Assembly (NCBI GenBank): GCA_963920575.1
Contig: OY986968.1
Coordinates: 9,045,485 to 9,109,484, forward strand
Direction: 5' to 3'
DNA: 64,000 nt
From: Narthecium ossifragum
Taxonomy: Eukaryota > Streptophyta > Magnoliopsida > Dioscoreales > Nartheciaceae
A program made the translations under genes and the position numbers. Below the pieces are notes generated by a model. That model had not been told where the DNA came from. It worked only from the letters and a program-made list of their open reading frames with translations, and searched no databases. Of this stretch, positions 33,261-44,489 are shown one piece after another. The stretch's first letter is position 1; each line of letters starts with the position of its first letter.

Positions 33261-34326
33261 TGTTAGCCCAGATATTGTTTTGATGATGTCAATAAATAAT
33301 TGATGATAAAACAATGATTTAATATTATTATCCCTTAATTTGGAAAGCATTAAAATCATATTTAATGAGCTTTGTACTGACGGTCGATGCGACGGACGAT
33401 GCATGGATCGACCGTGGGATATGGCGGTTGATGGAAGGATCGACCGCGAAAGCTAAACATGGGAATATAGGCGACGGTCGATGTGACGGTCGATGGACCG
33501 ATCGACCGTGGCCTATGTGACTTGGCTCGAAGGAGCGACGGTCGATCGGTGCATCGACCATGGGAAGAGGTTTTCGCAACAGAGCCTGACGGACGATGTT
33601 ACGGTCGATGGGACGGTCGACCGTGAGGCGTGACGGTCTATAGGCGGATCGACCGTGCGGCGTGACGGTCGATTGGTGGATCGACCGTGGCTCAAGGAAA
33701 GCCTGGCGGACGATGTCACGGACGATGCGACAGTCGACCGTGAGCCCAGAAAAGAGCCGTTAAAGAGCCGTTGCAGGAGAAAGAAATAGCCGTTGGGAGG
33801 CTATTTGGAGGGGTTGGTAGCTCAGCTATAAAACAGAAAGTCCAGTAAACTTGCCAGGGACATAGAGGGAGCTAAGGGATTATTGTAATCATATTCTAGC
33901 AAGTTTTATTCTCTTTATTTGTGAGCTAAACCTTTGTAAAACTACTTCAAGTGTGAAGTAGATCTTGAGAGAGAGATCCAATAGTGAGATTGGAGAGATT
34001 GTAAGGTTATCAAGCACCCGTAAGCTTGGTGGATAGGTTGCCAAGCACCCGTAAGCTTGGTGAGAAACTTGTAAGAGGTCTTGCAAGTAGTGGAACCCCA
34101 AGGAGGCCCTTGGGAGAAGTGGATGTAGGCATGGTTGGCCGAACCACTATAAAAATTCTGGTACAATCTCTCTATCTCTCATCTCTTATCATCTTTGCTT
34201 TAATATAGATTTACTTCTCTTTCATTGCAAGCATATTATTTGATTAGACTCCTCTTACTCAGATTTCCTTAATTGATTTCATTGTTTAAAGCCTAAGATA
34301 ACCCCCCCCCCCCTCTTAGAGCTTCA
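33261..34326 (+). repeat. 3' LTR of element F
   Basis: It matches the 5' LTR closely. Differences include an added GATGTGACGGTC near 33480, loss of one palindrome unit, and a longer C-run near the end (34302-34313). Confidence 0.92.
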
Positions 34327-34614
34327 GAGGCAGTGGAGAGGAAGAAGAGAAGAGGAGGCAGTGGAGGAGCCATGCCCGGCGGGAGAGAGGAAGAGGATTT
34401 AGGAAGAAGAACTTTTGGGAAGAAGACACATCCCGTCGCATTAAATGTGACGGGATGTTTTTGTAATTTTTTAACCAAAACTGTCATTTTGTCATTAAAT
34501 GCGAGGGGTAAAATCGGGATTTATATAGTTAGAGGTCCTTTGTTGCAAAAAAACTTGAGGGGGGTCTCATTCTGGCAAATGTGAACTTCAAGGGTCCAAT
34601 ATGGCAAAAAATCC

Positions 34615-35300
34615 CAATATGCCAAACTGAGAGAAGCAAGGCCCCTAGGGCATGGGGCCATTTGAGTCTACCACCAACATAACCAACAGCCAGGAGGGAG
34701 TCCGACTCCACTACTGCACAGTGAACTCCCCTATGCCTAGCTTCTCGCAGTGCTCCGTCTATCGCTTTGATCTCGGCCTCCACTACAGAGCTCACCGAGC
34801 AATTGCCTCGCCAAGTCTAAGCTGGTTGACTGTCATGAAGAAAAAATGCACCCAAACCAGCATCACCTCCCCGGACTATAGCATCGGTATGGAGAATAGG
34901 GAGGGATTCCGTAGGAGGAGGGGCATTACCACGCAAAAGTAATGTGAAAGAGAATTCCTTGATTTGCCTGACGATTAGATGCACGAGCTTCGCTGGAAAG
35001 AGTTGTTGATGCTCAAATAGCACACCTCCTTCTTGGTCCACCAAAGGCTATAGTCAATCCAGGTTTTGCGCTCCTCCATACCAGCATGTGGTGAGGCGGA
35101 GAGGATGCGCCAACAGTCGTCGACGGAGACCGGGGGAGGGGGGGGGGGGGGGGGTGTGGCAAACCCTACACACCCCAAAACCTCTTCACAACAGGACAAG
35201 AAAATAATATATGCATGGACGATTCTACCTCCAGTCGGCACCGATGACAAAGAGGATCTATAACATGTCCAAGGGAGTAGAGGAGCTCCGACGTAACTAG
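34615..35300 (-). pseudogene. LINE RNase H region, reverse strand, interrupted by M1
   Basis: The minus strand reads TDAIVRGGDAGLGAFFLHDS (first Asp strand), then SSVVEAEIKAIDGALREA (Glu), then CAVVESDSLLAVGYVGG (Asp), and runs out at SVWHI where M1 entered. The frame changes between the first two motifs near 34800. This is the RVT_3 RNase H that closes plant L1-clade ORF2. Further upstream, weak coding (TWIDYSLWWTKKEV) may belong to the ORF2 linker. No reverse transcriptase is visible, so the LINE is 5'-truncated; I could not find its target duplication. A long G-run at about 35137-35153 is near its 5' side. Confidence 0.7.
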
Positions 35301-35414
35301 CTTGTTGTGAAAAAGTCTCTTGAGAAAAAATATATGTCTCTTCATGCATAAATTAACTAGAAGAGATGGCTTTAAACAAGCATCTCGTCACTTTAAAAAC
35401 AATTCTCCCTTAAG

Positions 35415-37425
35415 GCCCCGTTTGGTTTGGGGTTAAGGGTAGGGTTATCCCCCTTATCCCCATGCTTATCCTCAAACGCTATGCCCTCGTTCGGTTCGGG
35501 GTTAAGGGGAATAGGGTTTGGTATGGGGTTAGAAAAAGTGGGGTTAAGAGGGGATAGGGTTAGATGGGGTTAGAAAAAGTGGGGTTAAGGAATGGGGGTA
35601 AGAAAAAGTAGAGAGGTGGTGGTAGGTGGAATGGGAATAACCCCATAATCATTACTTTTGATGTTTGGGTAAAAAATGGGGATAAGGGGGGATAAAGTGG
35701 GGTTATCCCCCCTTATCCCCCAACCAAACAAGGGTAGGGTAAAGAAGTGGGGATAAGAAATGGGGATAAGCTTAACCCACTTTTGGCGTTTGGCTTAAAA
35801 ATAGGGGTAAGTTACTGGGTTAAGTTTGGGATAAGGTTAAGAATTGTAAAGGGTATAAAATATATAATATTATTATAGTGGTTAAGCTAGTGGGTTAAGA
35901 TTATAATATTTGAATTAACTATTAAATTAATTCAAATGTTTGTACGTAAAGTGTATAAAATATATAATATTCTAATAGTGGGTAAGCTAGTGGGTTAAGA
36001 TTATAATATTTGAATTAATTATTAAGTTAATTCAAATGTTTTATAAATAAAGTGTATAAAATATATAATATTGCAACTCTCCAACGACTCTATTTTTGAG
36101 TCAGTGCACTCCAATAGTCGACCTCAGCACCACTCTTACAACCAATTTTGGTTACAATCAATCCCCAAAACACCGACTAACCCATCTTTCTCTATTCCAC
36201 TATTAAGTTAAGTTTTCGGTATTTGTAAGCCAAACCATATAAAATTTATACTATTATATTATTACATAAAATATAATATTACCACCCCACCCGTCCTGTT
36301 CGACGCCTCCACGGGCGAATCCCTCTCCTATCAACGCCCGCTTATTTGCCATCTCCGGCAGATGCCCGCTCCTCCGCCATCGTCGGCAATGATGCCCGTC
36401 CGTCCTCCACCGAGTCGTATGCCTCGCTGGTGTTGAGACTGTTCTTGCCGGCGTCGTGGCCGCCAACGACGTATACGTGGCCTTCACCTACGGCGTACAC
36501 GAAAAAGAATCGTATCGTCATATGGCATAGAATGGTGATATGACATGGTCGTACACATCAATGCATCCCCATAAGGACCCACTTATATTAATATAATATT
36601 ATTATTTTAATATATATTATTAAAATGATATAAAATAAATAAATTTTTGCATGATGTAGACCAATCATGATATGACATGTGGCATGTAGACCCACTTATA
36701 TTAATATTTTATTATAATAACATATTAATAATATTTTTTGATACATTATGCATATGAAAAATGTTTCTACGCGCGCAAAAGTTTTTATACACTCATAAAA
36801 ACGCATACAAAAAATGTTTATGGGCTGACAAAAATATTTGCACATAGAAAAACAAACACGTAGAAAAACTTTTACTACACACGTAAACATTTTTATACCC
36901 TCATAAAAATATTTGCATGTATTTTTCAAAGCGCATAAAAAATCTAAGCGCGTAAAAACATTTTCCTACGCGTAGTGTATTAAATAATATCAATAACATA
37001 TTATTATAATAAAATATTAATATATTTGGATCTCACATGCCATATGTCATACCATTATTGGTCCACATCATGTAAAAAAGTATTATTTTATCATCATTTA
37101 TATATTGGCATCATCAAAATAATATTAGGATAGATAGGATAAGTGTAAATAAGAGAGAAGCTTAACCCCATTTTTGGGTTTAACCCCTCTTAACCCCAGA
37201 AGTTTAACCCCAACCCCTGTTTGGTATGGGGTTAAGGGGGATAACCCCCCTTATCCGCATTCCTACCCCCAAACACCAAAAATAATCTTACTACTTTATC
37301 CTCATTCCACCTACCACCATCACTCTACTTTTCCCTATTCTCATTCCTTAACCCCACTTTTTCTAACCCTATTCTCCCTTAACCCCACCTTTTCTAACCA
37401 CATACCAAACGGGAGTGGACATCGG
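35415..37425. mobile_element. GTTTGGT/TAAGGGG inverted-repeat element cluster
   Basis: The left side (35415-35830: CCGTTTGGTTTGGGGTTAAG and a second start at about 35483) is the inverted complement of 37165-37420 (ending CATACCAAACGGGA). The interior is AT-rich with a nested inverted repeat (36595-37100). Terminal copies appear more than once on each side, so two related MITEs may overlap. I could not settle a target duplication or a superfamily. Confidence 0.55.
36595..37100. repeat. Inner AT-rich inverted repeat (MITE-like)
   Basis: ATGATGTAGACCAATCATGA to TTAATATTTTATTATAATAA is mirrored at about 36962-37075. Between them (36750-36960) are many degenerate CGTAAAAA / TTTTTAT units in both orientations. 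Boundaries are approximate. Confidence 0.5.
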
Positions 37426-37546
37426 CTCGATCAAATTCTAAAATTTCAAACTATATATACATATATTCTACTTTTAATGTATTTAATATTTTTTAGGGTT
37501 AATTGCATCTCCCCCCCCCCCCCCCCCCCCCCAACACAGACACACC

Positions 37547-38677
37547 TGTCAGGGCTTTGAGCCCCTGACACGGGCCTTGCCGCTCATCATCTATAGGTGG
37601 TACGGTCAAGGGCCAAGACCATGACATGGGGTCTGCGCCACGAGTCATGGGAGGCTTGCTTGGTGCCCTCAAGATAGCAAGCCAAATAGATCATGACATG
37701 CAGCGATACACATCGTCACCAACTTGGCGTGACAAGATCAACAATGGCATGGTGGTCTGAGCCAGCAGCAGAACTTGGCGCGCCATGCATGCGGATGGCG
37801 GGCCATGACGAGTGAACGACACACTAGGAGGCCCGGCAAGGCGCGCTAGGCGGGCGCATGACGCACATGAGGGAAAGAGGCGCGCCAAGGCAGATGGCGC
37901 GCGAAGTGACACGGTGGCGACAAGAGCCCGAGTGCCACTAGGACTCCGAGTCCTATTAGGATTCTAACTCCTAGCTCCACTAGGAGTCTACACATCATGG
38001 CGAGGGTGATGGCAAGTTTTTACGTGGGCGAAATTCGAGTTGCATTAGGAGTCCTAGTCAGACTAGAACTTGGCATGCCAGCCTTGACGCAGTTGGCCGT
38101 TGGAGCCAATCCGAGCGGGCCATTGTTCGACTTCCACTTGGATTGGGTTTTTGGAAGGACTTGATGCGGCAAAGAGGAAAGTTGGCACGGAAAATTCTAG
38201 ACTTGACGTGCGGGAATAGGAAGGAGTCATATTCCGAGTCAAGTGGCTAGGCGGTTTGGCTAGAAGCTATCTGAGGCAAGTTGAAGCTCAGCTATGAATC
38301 CAAGTGAAGCAGGCAATTTCATGATTGGTCGAGTGAGAGTCCATATCAACATAAAGCTAATCAAGGCTCCGGAGTTGGAGTTGAATAAGGAGTCTTCCTA
38401 ATAGAGGAGAGCCATGAGTCGACTTCTATATAAGGAAGCAACCGGCCATGATGTTGGGGCATCTAAACGATGGCTTAGGGTTGGGGTTTCCTTTGTAATC
38501 GAGCGATTGTGTAACCAAGGGTTGGGAGAGAGAGTTGTGAGCATCTTGCTAATTCCCTTGTACAATTGCTTGAGTAAAGGAAATGTAAGGCCATCCCTTT
38601 GCCGACAAGTGTGTCTTCTTGTGTGTGGTTCTGTTTGAAGGAGACGAATGAGGGCTTGTCATGAACGGGTCTTGACA
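37547..38677 (+). repeat. Possible solo LTR or LTR fragment
   Basis: It starts with the palindrome TGTCAGGG...CCCCTGACA and ends GAACGGGTCTTGACA (TG...CA). It has a plausible TATA box CTATATAAGG (38425-38434) about 250 bp before the end, and a run of GGAGTCCTA-like repeats (37935-38060). No internal region or matching 5-bp duplication was found (ACACC against CCATC), so the call is tentative. Confidence 0.35.
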
Positions 38678-40092
38678 CCATCATCGGAAAGAACTTGAGA
38701 AAAATTTTCTGCTGCACTTTCCCAATGACACCACCCACCCACTGTTTTTGACAACCATGATAATATTTTCTCAAATTGGATCTTTATTTGCTATGATACA
38801 TTTTCTCTTTCCTCGGCAAGTGCCGACTCATTGGACAAGCCTTCCTCATGCCAAGTGGCGATCTTGAGTTGGATTTCAGGGGGAAAAATGATTTTAAGCT
38901 AGGCTGCCACCCAATCCGTTGTGGCGCGTGCAGATCGCGCCATATGTCCCTTATATGAACCCAATGTAGATAGACAATATCATCCTTATATGAGGCTATG
39001 GTTATAAGTGAAACTTTCGTTATCCTACGTGACGGAAGAATGTCCTAGGTGGAGCCTATGTAGCATGATAATCCTAGATTGAGGACGGTTCAGTGGAAGG
39101 GAGTCATTGAGTGATTATTGGGGTGGGGTTGGTGGTTACATGGTCAACTAGTATGTTTATATCATCCTTATATAGGAGCATTGTTATAAAATAACCTTTG
39201 GTTGTCATACATGGATTCTACATGACAGGCTTAGTCCTATGTGGAGCCTACGTTGAGGGGGAAGTTAGTGGGGGAGGTGGTTAATGGGGATGTGGGGGAA
39301 GTTAACATGGAAGTTAGTAGGGATTAGTGGAGGAGGGGGTTGAGGGGTGGGTGGTTAACATGGAAGTTAAGGGGTGGGTGATTACCATGCCAGGTGACAC
39401 GGGGCCCGCTAGTGTATTTATATCTATTAAGTATGAGGCGATGGTTGTAAGTTAACCTTCCCCTCTTATATCCAACGGTGGGGGTGAGTTATCAACACGT
39501 TGCTTGATGAATCCCACGGTGAAAAGAGAGTGTGAATAAACGTGGGTGTGAAGAGTCAAGAGTGAGAGGGTCGGGGAGGTAGAGAACCGCCAGCGAGAAA
39601 GGACCACCGAAGAGAGCGGGGGGGGGGGTTACGGAGGGAGAGAGTTAGGGTTGGTGTTACAAGGAGGCGGCTGGGATGTTTACATGATGGGTTAGGGTTT
39701 TTATGAGATCTCTTTTACATTTGTCAATCTTGGCCGCTAGATCTTTTACATATTCTTTCAATCTGATATCTTTTTTCCTCTGTTCCTCAAAACATAGCAA
39801 CGGAGGGAGGGAGGGAGGGAGGGAGGGAGAGAGAGAGAGAAGCAATGGTGGGGGACTTCATGGTGTGCATGGGTAGGATACTAGCGTTGGCGTGCTTGGA
39901 CCCGACCAACGGGTTCGCCGGCGGGGGGACGGTGGCTCTGGCGGGGGAGGTGGATGGGGGTGGAGGTGGGGAGGATGGGTGCTCAGATAAGAAGAGAGGG
40001 GACCGGAGAGCAAGACAAAGAAGAAGTGGGTGAGTGGAGGGGAGGTCATAGAGTGCCGGATATGCCAAGAGGAAGGAGGGGAAGGGGATATG
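38678..40092. other. Unassigned repeat-like stretch
   Basis: No gene is recognised. Diverged repeats of a segment containing TATATGAGGCTATGGTTATAAG and GTGGAGCCTA occur around 38975-39060, 39165-39250 and 39410-39450. Low-complexity GGGA/GA tracts lie at 39620-39632 and 39796-39840. Confidence 0.4.
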
Positions 40093-41328
40093 TAGGGGTG
40101 AGCATTCGATTCTCGGTTCGGTTCTCGGTCCAGAACCGAAGAACCGAACTTTTTTCGGTCCAGGAAAATGAGAACCGAACCGAAGTTTCCTATAGAACCG
40201 AACCGAACCGAACCGAAAAGTTTGGTTCGGTTCTATAGGCATTGAATGGAGGCTCCGTGGGCACCACGACGACGAGGGGGTCGCAGTGCCGGCCGCCGGG
40301 GCGGAACACCCAGGCGAGCTGGGAGAAGGTCTTGAGGCCGCGGATGGCGCCCCACGGGGTCGCAGTGGCGAGGGCAGAGGAGACAGAGAGGGAGTAGGAC
40401 TCGTCTATGCTGTCACGGAGCGGGGTGGAGGGGGTCGACGAAGGAGATGGCGAGGGTCAGCAGTGGGTGAAGTTGAGGGAGGAGGCTGCGAGGGGGAGGA
40501 GAGGGCGGTGGCGCTCGGAGTAGAGGAGGCGGGCGTAGCGGCGGGTGCGCAAGCGGAGGAAGGGGTGCTGGGGGCGGGGGGAGGTTATGCGGAAGGAGGG
40601 GGAGAGAGGGGAGATGGAGGGGATGCGAGAGGTGGCCGCCGACGAAGCTGAGGCCGCCGCCGCCCTAGCCGAGGTCCTGTGGCGCTAGGAGCAGAGGAGG
40701 CGCGCGTAGCGGCGGGTGCGCAAGCGGAGGTAGGGGTGCTGGGGGCGGGGGGAGGTGATGCGGAAGGAGGGGGGAGAGAGGGGAGATGGAGGGGATGCGC
40801 GAGGCGGCCACCGACGAAGCCGAGGCCGCCGCCGCCCTAGTCGAGGTCCTGTGGCGCTCGGAGCAGAGGAGGCGCGCGTAGCGGCGGGTGCGCAAGCGAA
40901 GGTAGGGGTGCTGGGGGCGGGGGGAGGTGATGTGGAAGGAGGGGGAGAGAGGGGAGATGGAGGGGATGCGCGAGGCGGCCGCCGACGAAGCCGAGGCCGC
41001 CGCCGCCCTAGGCAAGGTGTTGTGGCCGTGGGAGTGGAGACGGGACTCGGGAGTCGGGAGAGACGAGCTCATCCGTGAGCCGAAGATAAGTATTAAGTAA
41101 GGCATGTTACGCATGTACAGTCGCACAATAGATGGGTTTAAACTTCGATTCTTCGGTTCCGAACCGAAGTTTCTTTTAAGGAACCGGAACCGAACCGAAA
41201 CCCGAACTATTTTACCTTACAGAACCGAACCGAACCGAATGGACCGAGGAACCAAACCGAATGGACCGAACTAATTCGGTTCGGTTCGGTTCGGTTTTTC
41301 GGATTCAGTTCGGTTCTGCTCACCCCTA
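40093..41328. mobile_element. Non-autonomous hAT element, 1236 bp
   Basis: Ends TAGGGGTGAGCATTCG and the reverse complement GCTCACCCCTA are flanked by a perfect 8-bp duplication GGGATATG (40085-40092 and 41329-41336). Subterminal regions are arrays of GGTTCGGTTC / GAACCGAACC. The GC-rich centre contains three ~175-bp tandem copies (about 40510-41030), each with GGCGGGTGCGCAAGCG. No transposase is encoded. Confidence 0.92.
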
Positions 41329-41699
41329 GGGATATGGAAGCACATCGCCCTTGCAATGACACTCTTTCTCTCTTTCTCTTACTCTCTCTTTTTCTCTCTC
41401 AATGTTGTGTGATGTTTGATGTTACTCTCCACAATTTCTAATGGGTATATTACTTTTTATGTGAAAATTGTTGTATTGCGTTTTTATTGAAATAGAATGT
41501 TGTGGTTGTTTACTAGGAAAAAAGATGCTCTTTTCTTTTTGTGGGAGCGCCTGGCTGGTTTGAGACGGAAAAGTTTGGTTTTTATGTTTCTTTTTATTTC
41601 TTAGATTTTTGGGTAAAAGTTTGATGGGTTTGTAGATAGTATTGTTTTCATCACTAATAAATATAGTAAAATTATCAAAGTCCTTTAAATAAATACATA

Positions 41700-41883
41700 A
41701 AAATACAGAATATATTTTTATTAATAAATATTCGAGCTGGATTGAGTCGATATCGATTGAGCTGACCTTTTTTCATTGTAGGCTCTAAATGAATTGAGCT
41801 GGCATCGATCGAGCTGTTATAGAGCTCAGGGTTGAGCCGGTACCGAGCGATTTCCGAGCCACGAGCTGAATTGCCACCCCTAC
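41700..41883. repeat. Right end relic of another hAT-like element
   Basis: Repeated GATTGAGC / GAGCTG motifs end in GAATTGCCACCCCTA, the same type of terminus as the hATs at 23666 and 40093. No left end or duplication was found. A weaker similar end lies at about 49815-49832. Confidence 0.4.
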
Positions 41884-42056
41884 ATGCCATCGTCCACCGT
41901 CATTCTCCGTCAACCACACCTCCCCGACCTCAACTCCGTCCGACATCAACGTTGCCACCAAGCATTCCGGTAGCCACTATCCTCACCGCCGCAAGCATCC
42001 AAGCTTCGTGCCCCAAGCCACCAAGCTCCGTGCCAGAGGCACGGGGTGGTCTCTAG

Positions 42057-42378
42057 TGTGTATATGTATATAGATGTGTAAATGTATACATATCAATGTG
42101 TGTATGTATATTTATATATGTGTATGTGTATGTGCACACACACACATGTATGATAGATGTACATGTATATATGCATGTGTATGTATACGTGTATATGTGT
42201 ATCTATGTGTACATATATAAGTAAATATGTCCATGTATATTTATACTCATAATGTATGTATGTATGTATGTATGTATGTATGTATGTATGTATGTATGTA
42301 TGTATGTATGTATGTATGTATGTTAGTATGTGTATGTGTATGTGTATGTGTATGTGTGTATATATATATGTACATCTA
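42057..42378. repeat. TG/TA and (ATGT)n microsatellites
   Basis: Mixed TGTATA repeats (42057-42240) are followed by about 18 perfect ATGT units (42252-42322) and GTGTAT repeats. They sit exactly where the left terminal ~330 bp of MULE D2 should be, so D2 lost its left end here. Confidence 0.9.
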
Positions 42379-42394
42379 TGTAGAACAAAAAACA

Positions 42395-42590
42395 GAGTGT
42401 CGAGGTTCTCTAGCTGGCCGATCTTCGACGTGATCTCTTCTGAGAGCCCGCAGTTAGCCATGTCGACCCGGACGAGGCGGCTTAGGTTACCGAGCTCCGG
42501 CGGGATCCCACCTTCGTAGATGTTGAAGTAGCCTAGGTAGAGCTCACGGAGGTTGCCGATTTCCGGTGGGATAATGCCGTCGAGGAGTCG
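42395..42590 (-). pseudogene. CLV1/BAM-type LRR receptor kinase fragment, left arm of D2
   Basis: The minus strand reads IIPPEIGNLRELYLGYFNIY, EGGIPPELGNLSRLVRVDMA, then NCGLSEEITSKIGQLENLDTL: two to three 24-residue leucine-rich repeats. The LRELYxGYxNxYxGGIPPE pattern followed by LVRxDxANCGLSGEI is characteristic of the CLAVATA1/BARELY ANY MERISTEM extracellular domain. It reads through from the BIG fragment as part of one 240-codon ORF (42093-42815), i.e. a chimeric frame. No signal peptide, transmembrane segment or kinase is present. It is a captured exon piece. Confidence 0.7.
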
Positions 42591-42699
42591 CCGGAGACAG
42601 CCAGGTTCTCTAAGAAATAGAGAGGAAGAGGGAGGAGATAGAGAGAAATAGAGGAGAGAGCATGAGAAACAGAGGAGCCGGAGAAGAGGGGAGGAGAGA

Positions 42700-42940
42700 A
42701 CAGGAGGGGAGCCGGAGCCGGAGAAGAGGAGGCGACAAAGCCGAAGCCGGAGGAGGAGCGAGTCCGGTCCGCCAGAGGGGTCGGCCTCGTCGCGGAGGTA
42801 GGCATGAGCGACCATCCGCTGGACGAGGTCAAGGGCGGGGTAGGCGATCTTGGGGGCACTCGAGGAGAGAGCGGTGATGAGGGGGGTGAGGATGGTCTCG
42901 GACTCGACGAGGGAGAGGACGAGCGGGCCATCATGGAGGG
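42700..42940 (-). pseudogene. BIG-type ARF-GEF fragment, left arm of D2
   Basis: The minus strand reads LVLSLVESETILTPLITALS, SSAPKIAYPALDLVQRMVAH, then AYLRDEADPSGGPDSLLLRL. The run KIAxPALDxxQRxVAHxYLRxEADPSGGP corresponds, as I know the family, to the N-terminal DCB region of plant BIG proteins (brefeldin-A-inhibited ARF guanine nucleotide exchange factors, Golgi/TGN traffic). Only this exon-sized piece is present, without the Sec7 domain. The equivalent piece in the right arm is at 48565-48745. Confidence 0.65.
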
Positions 42941-44489
42941 GACCGGGGAGGGAGGAGGACGAGTCGGGAGAGGAAGGGCCGGAAGGGGGGGAAGGGTGCG
43001 AGCCATCGAGCTCGAGGCAGGCACCTCCGAGCTCGATGCCGGAGAAGAGAGGAGCCAGAGCCGGAGGGGAGGAGAGAGAGAGAGAGAGAGGTCGAGCCGA
43101 CGAGGGATGAGCTCGAGACCAGGGGACGGAGATGCCTCGGTAGGCGGGGGACGCTCGAGACGGCGGAGGGGCAATGGGGGACGAGCTCGAGACCAGGGGG
43201 CTGAGATGGCTCGGTAGGCGGGGGACGAGCTTGGGACGACAGAGGGGCGGCCAAGGACGACCTCGAGACGCTCGGATGGAAGAGATGAGGATGAAGAGAG
43301 AGTGGGAAAGGAGAGAGGAGAGAGTGGATGGAGGGAGAGAGAGATCGGCTGGAGAGAGAGTGGGTGAGAGATGGAGGGAGAGAGAGGGGGGGCAGAAGAG
43401 AGAGAGAGAGAGATCGGCTGGAGAGAGAGTGGGTGAGAGAGGGAGGGAGAGAGAGAGGGGGTGGAAGAGAGAGAGAGTGGATGGAGAGAGGGGCGGAAGA
43501 GAGAGAGAGAGAGCGGGGGGGGCGGAAGAGAGAGAGAGTGGATGGAGAGAGGGGGTGGAAGAAAGAGAGAGGGGGGCAGGAGAGAGAGAGAGAGAGCGGC
43601 GGAAGAGAGAGAGAGAGTCGATGGAGAGAGAAAGATGGGTGGAGAGAGAGAAGACCAGGTGGAGAGAGAAAGATGTGTGGAGAGGGAGAAGACCTGGTAG
43701 AGAGAGAAAGATGGGTGGAGAGAGAGAGATCGGGTGGAGAGAGTAAGGAATTCATAGGCTAAGTAAGGAATTCCTCGCATAAGGAATTCATAGGCTAAGT
43801 AAGAGTAAGGAATTTCCTTACTCTTACTTAGCCTATGAATTCCCTACTTATACAAGGAATTCCTTACTTAGGCTATAAATTCTTTACTCTTAGCTTATGA
43901 ATTCCTTACTTATCCTATGAATTCCCTACTAATACGAGGAATTCCTTACTTAGCCTATGAATTCCTCACATAAGTAAGGATTTCCTCCCATGAGTAAGGA
44001 CTTCATATGACAGTTGCTATCTCTCTCCACCCATCTTTCTCTCTCCACCTGGTCTTCTCTCTCTCCAACTGGTCTTCTCTCTCTCCATCGACTCTCTCTC
44101 TCACCTACTCTTCTCTCTCTCTTCCGCCCCTCTCTCTCTCCCTCCCTCTCTCTCCCACTCTCTCTCCAGCCGATCTCTCTCTCCCTCCATCCACTCTCCC
44201 CTCTCTCCTTTCCCACTCTCTTTCCATCCTCATCTCTTCCATCCGAGCGTCTCGAGGTCATCCCCGACCTCCCCTCTGCCGTCCCAAGCTCGTCCCCCAC
44301 CTACCTAGCTGTGAGGACCCGGTCCTCAGACCTAGCTCGATCGCGTGTGTCGAGGGCCGTTCCACACTCGCATTGTGCAGACACGGCCTTGAGATGTTGT
44401 CCTTGTTTGATTAGAACCCTTAGGTGTGACCTAGATCGAAAGATTGGGGTTTGGGGCACGTTGTTTCCCCGTTTTCCACTTTCCATGAT

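Larger units (their letters stand above)
30360..34326 (+). mobile_element. Gag-only Ty1/copia-type element F (TR-GAG-like)
   Basis: It has LTRs of about 1.07-1.09 kb (30368-31456 and 33261-34326), a tRNA-iMet primer site, one gag reading frame, about 680 bp of noncoding DNA, a purine tract (AAAAAGAGAGAGAT) and a 3' LTR. No protease, integrase, RT or RNase H is present, so it must depend on enzymes supplied by others. The duplication GAGGC occurs at 30355-30359 and 34327-34331. On the left, 8 extra bases (CCAGATAT) sit between it and the LTR start TGTTAGCCC. The copia assignment rests on the gag type. Confidence 0.85.
27542..34614. mobile_element. MULE family M, copy M1 (7073 bp with nested inserts)
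   Basis: Termini GGATTTTTTTTCATATTGG and the reverse complement of CCAATATGGCAAAAAATCC are flanked by a perfect 9-bp duplication CAATATGCC (27533-27541 and 34615-34623). The terminal inverted repeats extend about 260-290 bp (27542-27830 and 34327-34614). The interior holds a second inverted arrangement (27830-28700 against 29690-30345), transposase remnants, a Harbinger MITE (28708-29681) and copia element F (30360-34326). It has no catalytic core. Confidence 0.93.

Noticed and set aside
35440..35760. Telomere-like GGGTTAGGG / GGGATAAGGG runs
   Set aside because: Not a regular TTTAGGG array; it is the inverted-repeat end of a MITE-like element mirrored at 37165-37420.
37547..38677. Confident solo LTR call
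   Set aside because: TG...CA ends and a TATA box are present, but the flanking 5-mers do not match and no second copy is in the window, so it is listed only as possible.
39787..40242. 151-codon reverse ORF and 62-codon forward ORF
   Set aside because: They overlap a GGGA/GA simple repeat and cross a hAT boundary at 40093; no motif.
42533..43780. Long ORFs (415, 274, 190 codons) on both strands
   Set aside because: They lie in GAGAGA/TCTCTC simple repeats of the D2 arm; open frames are due to composition. Only the BIG and LRR pieces look gene-derived.
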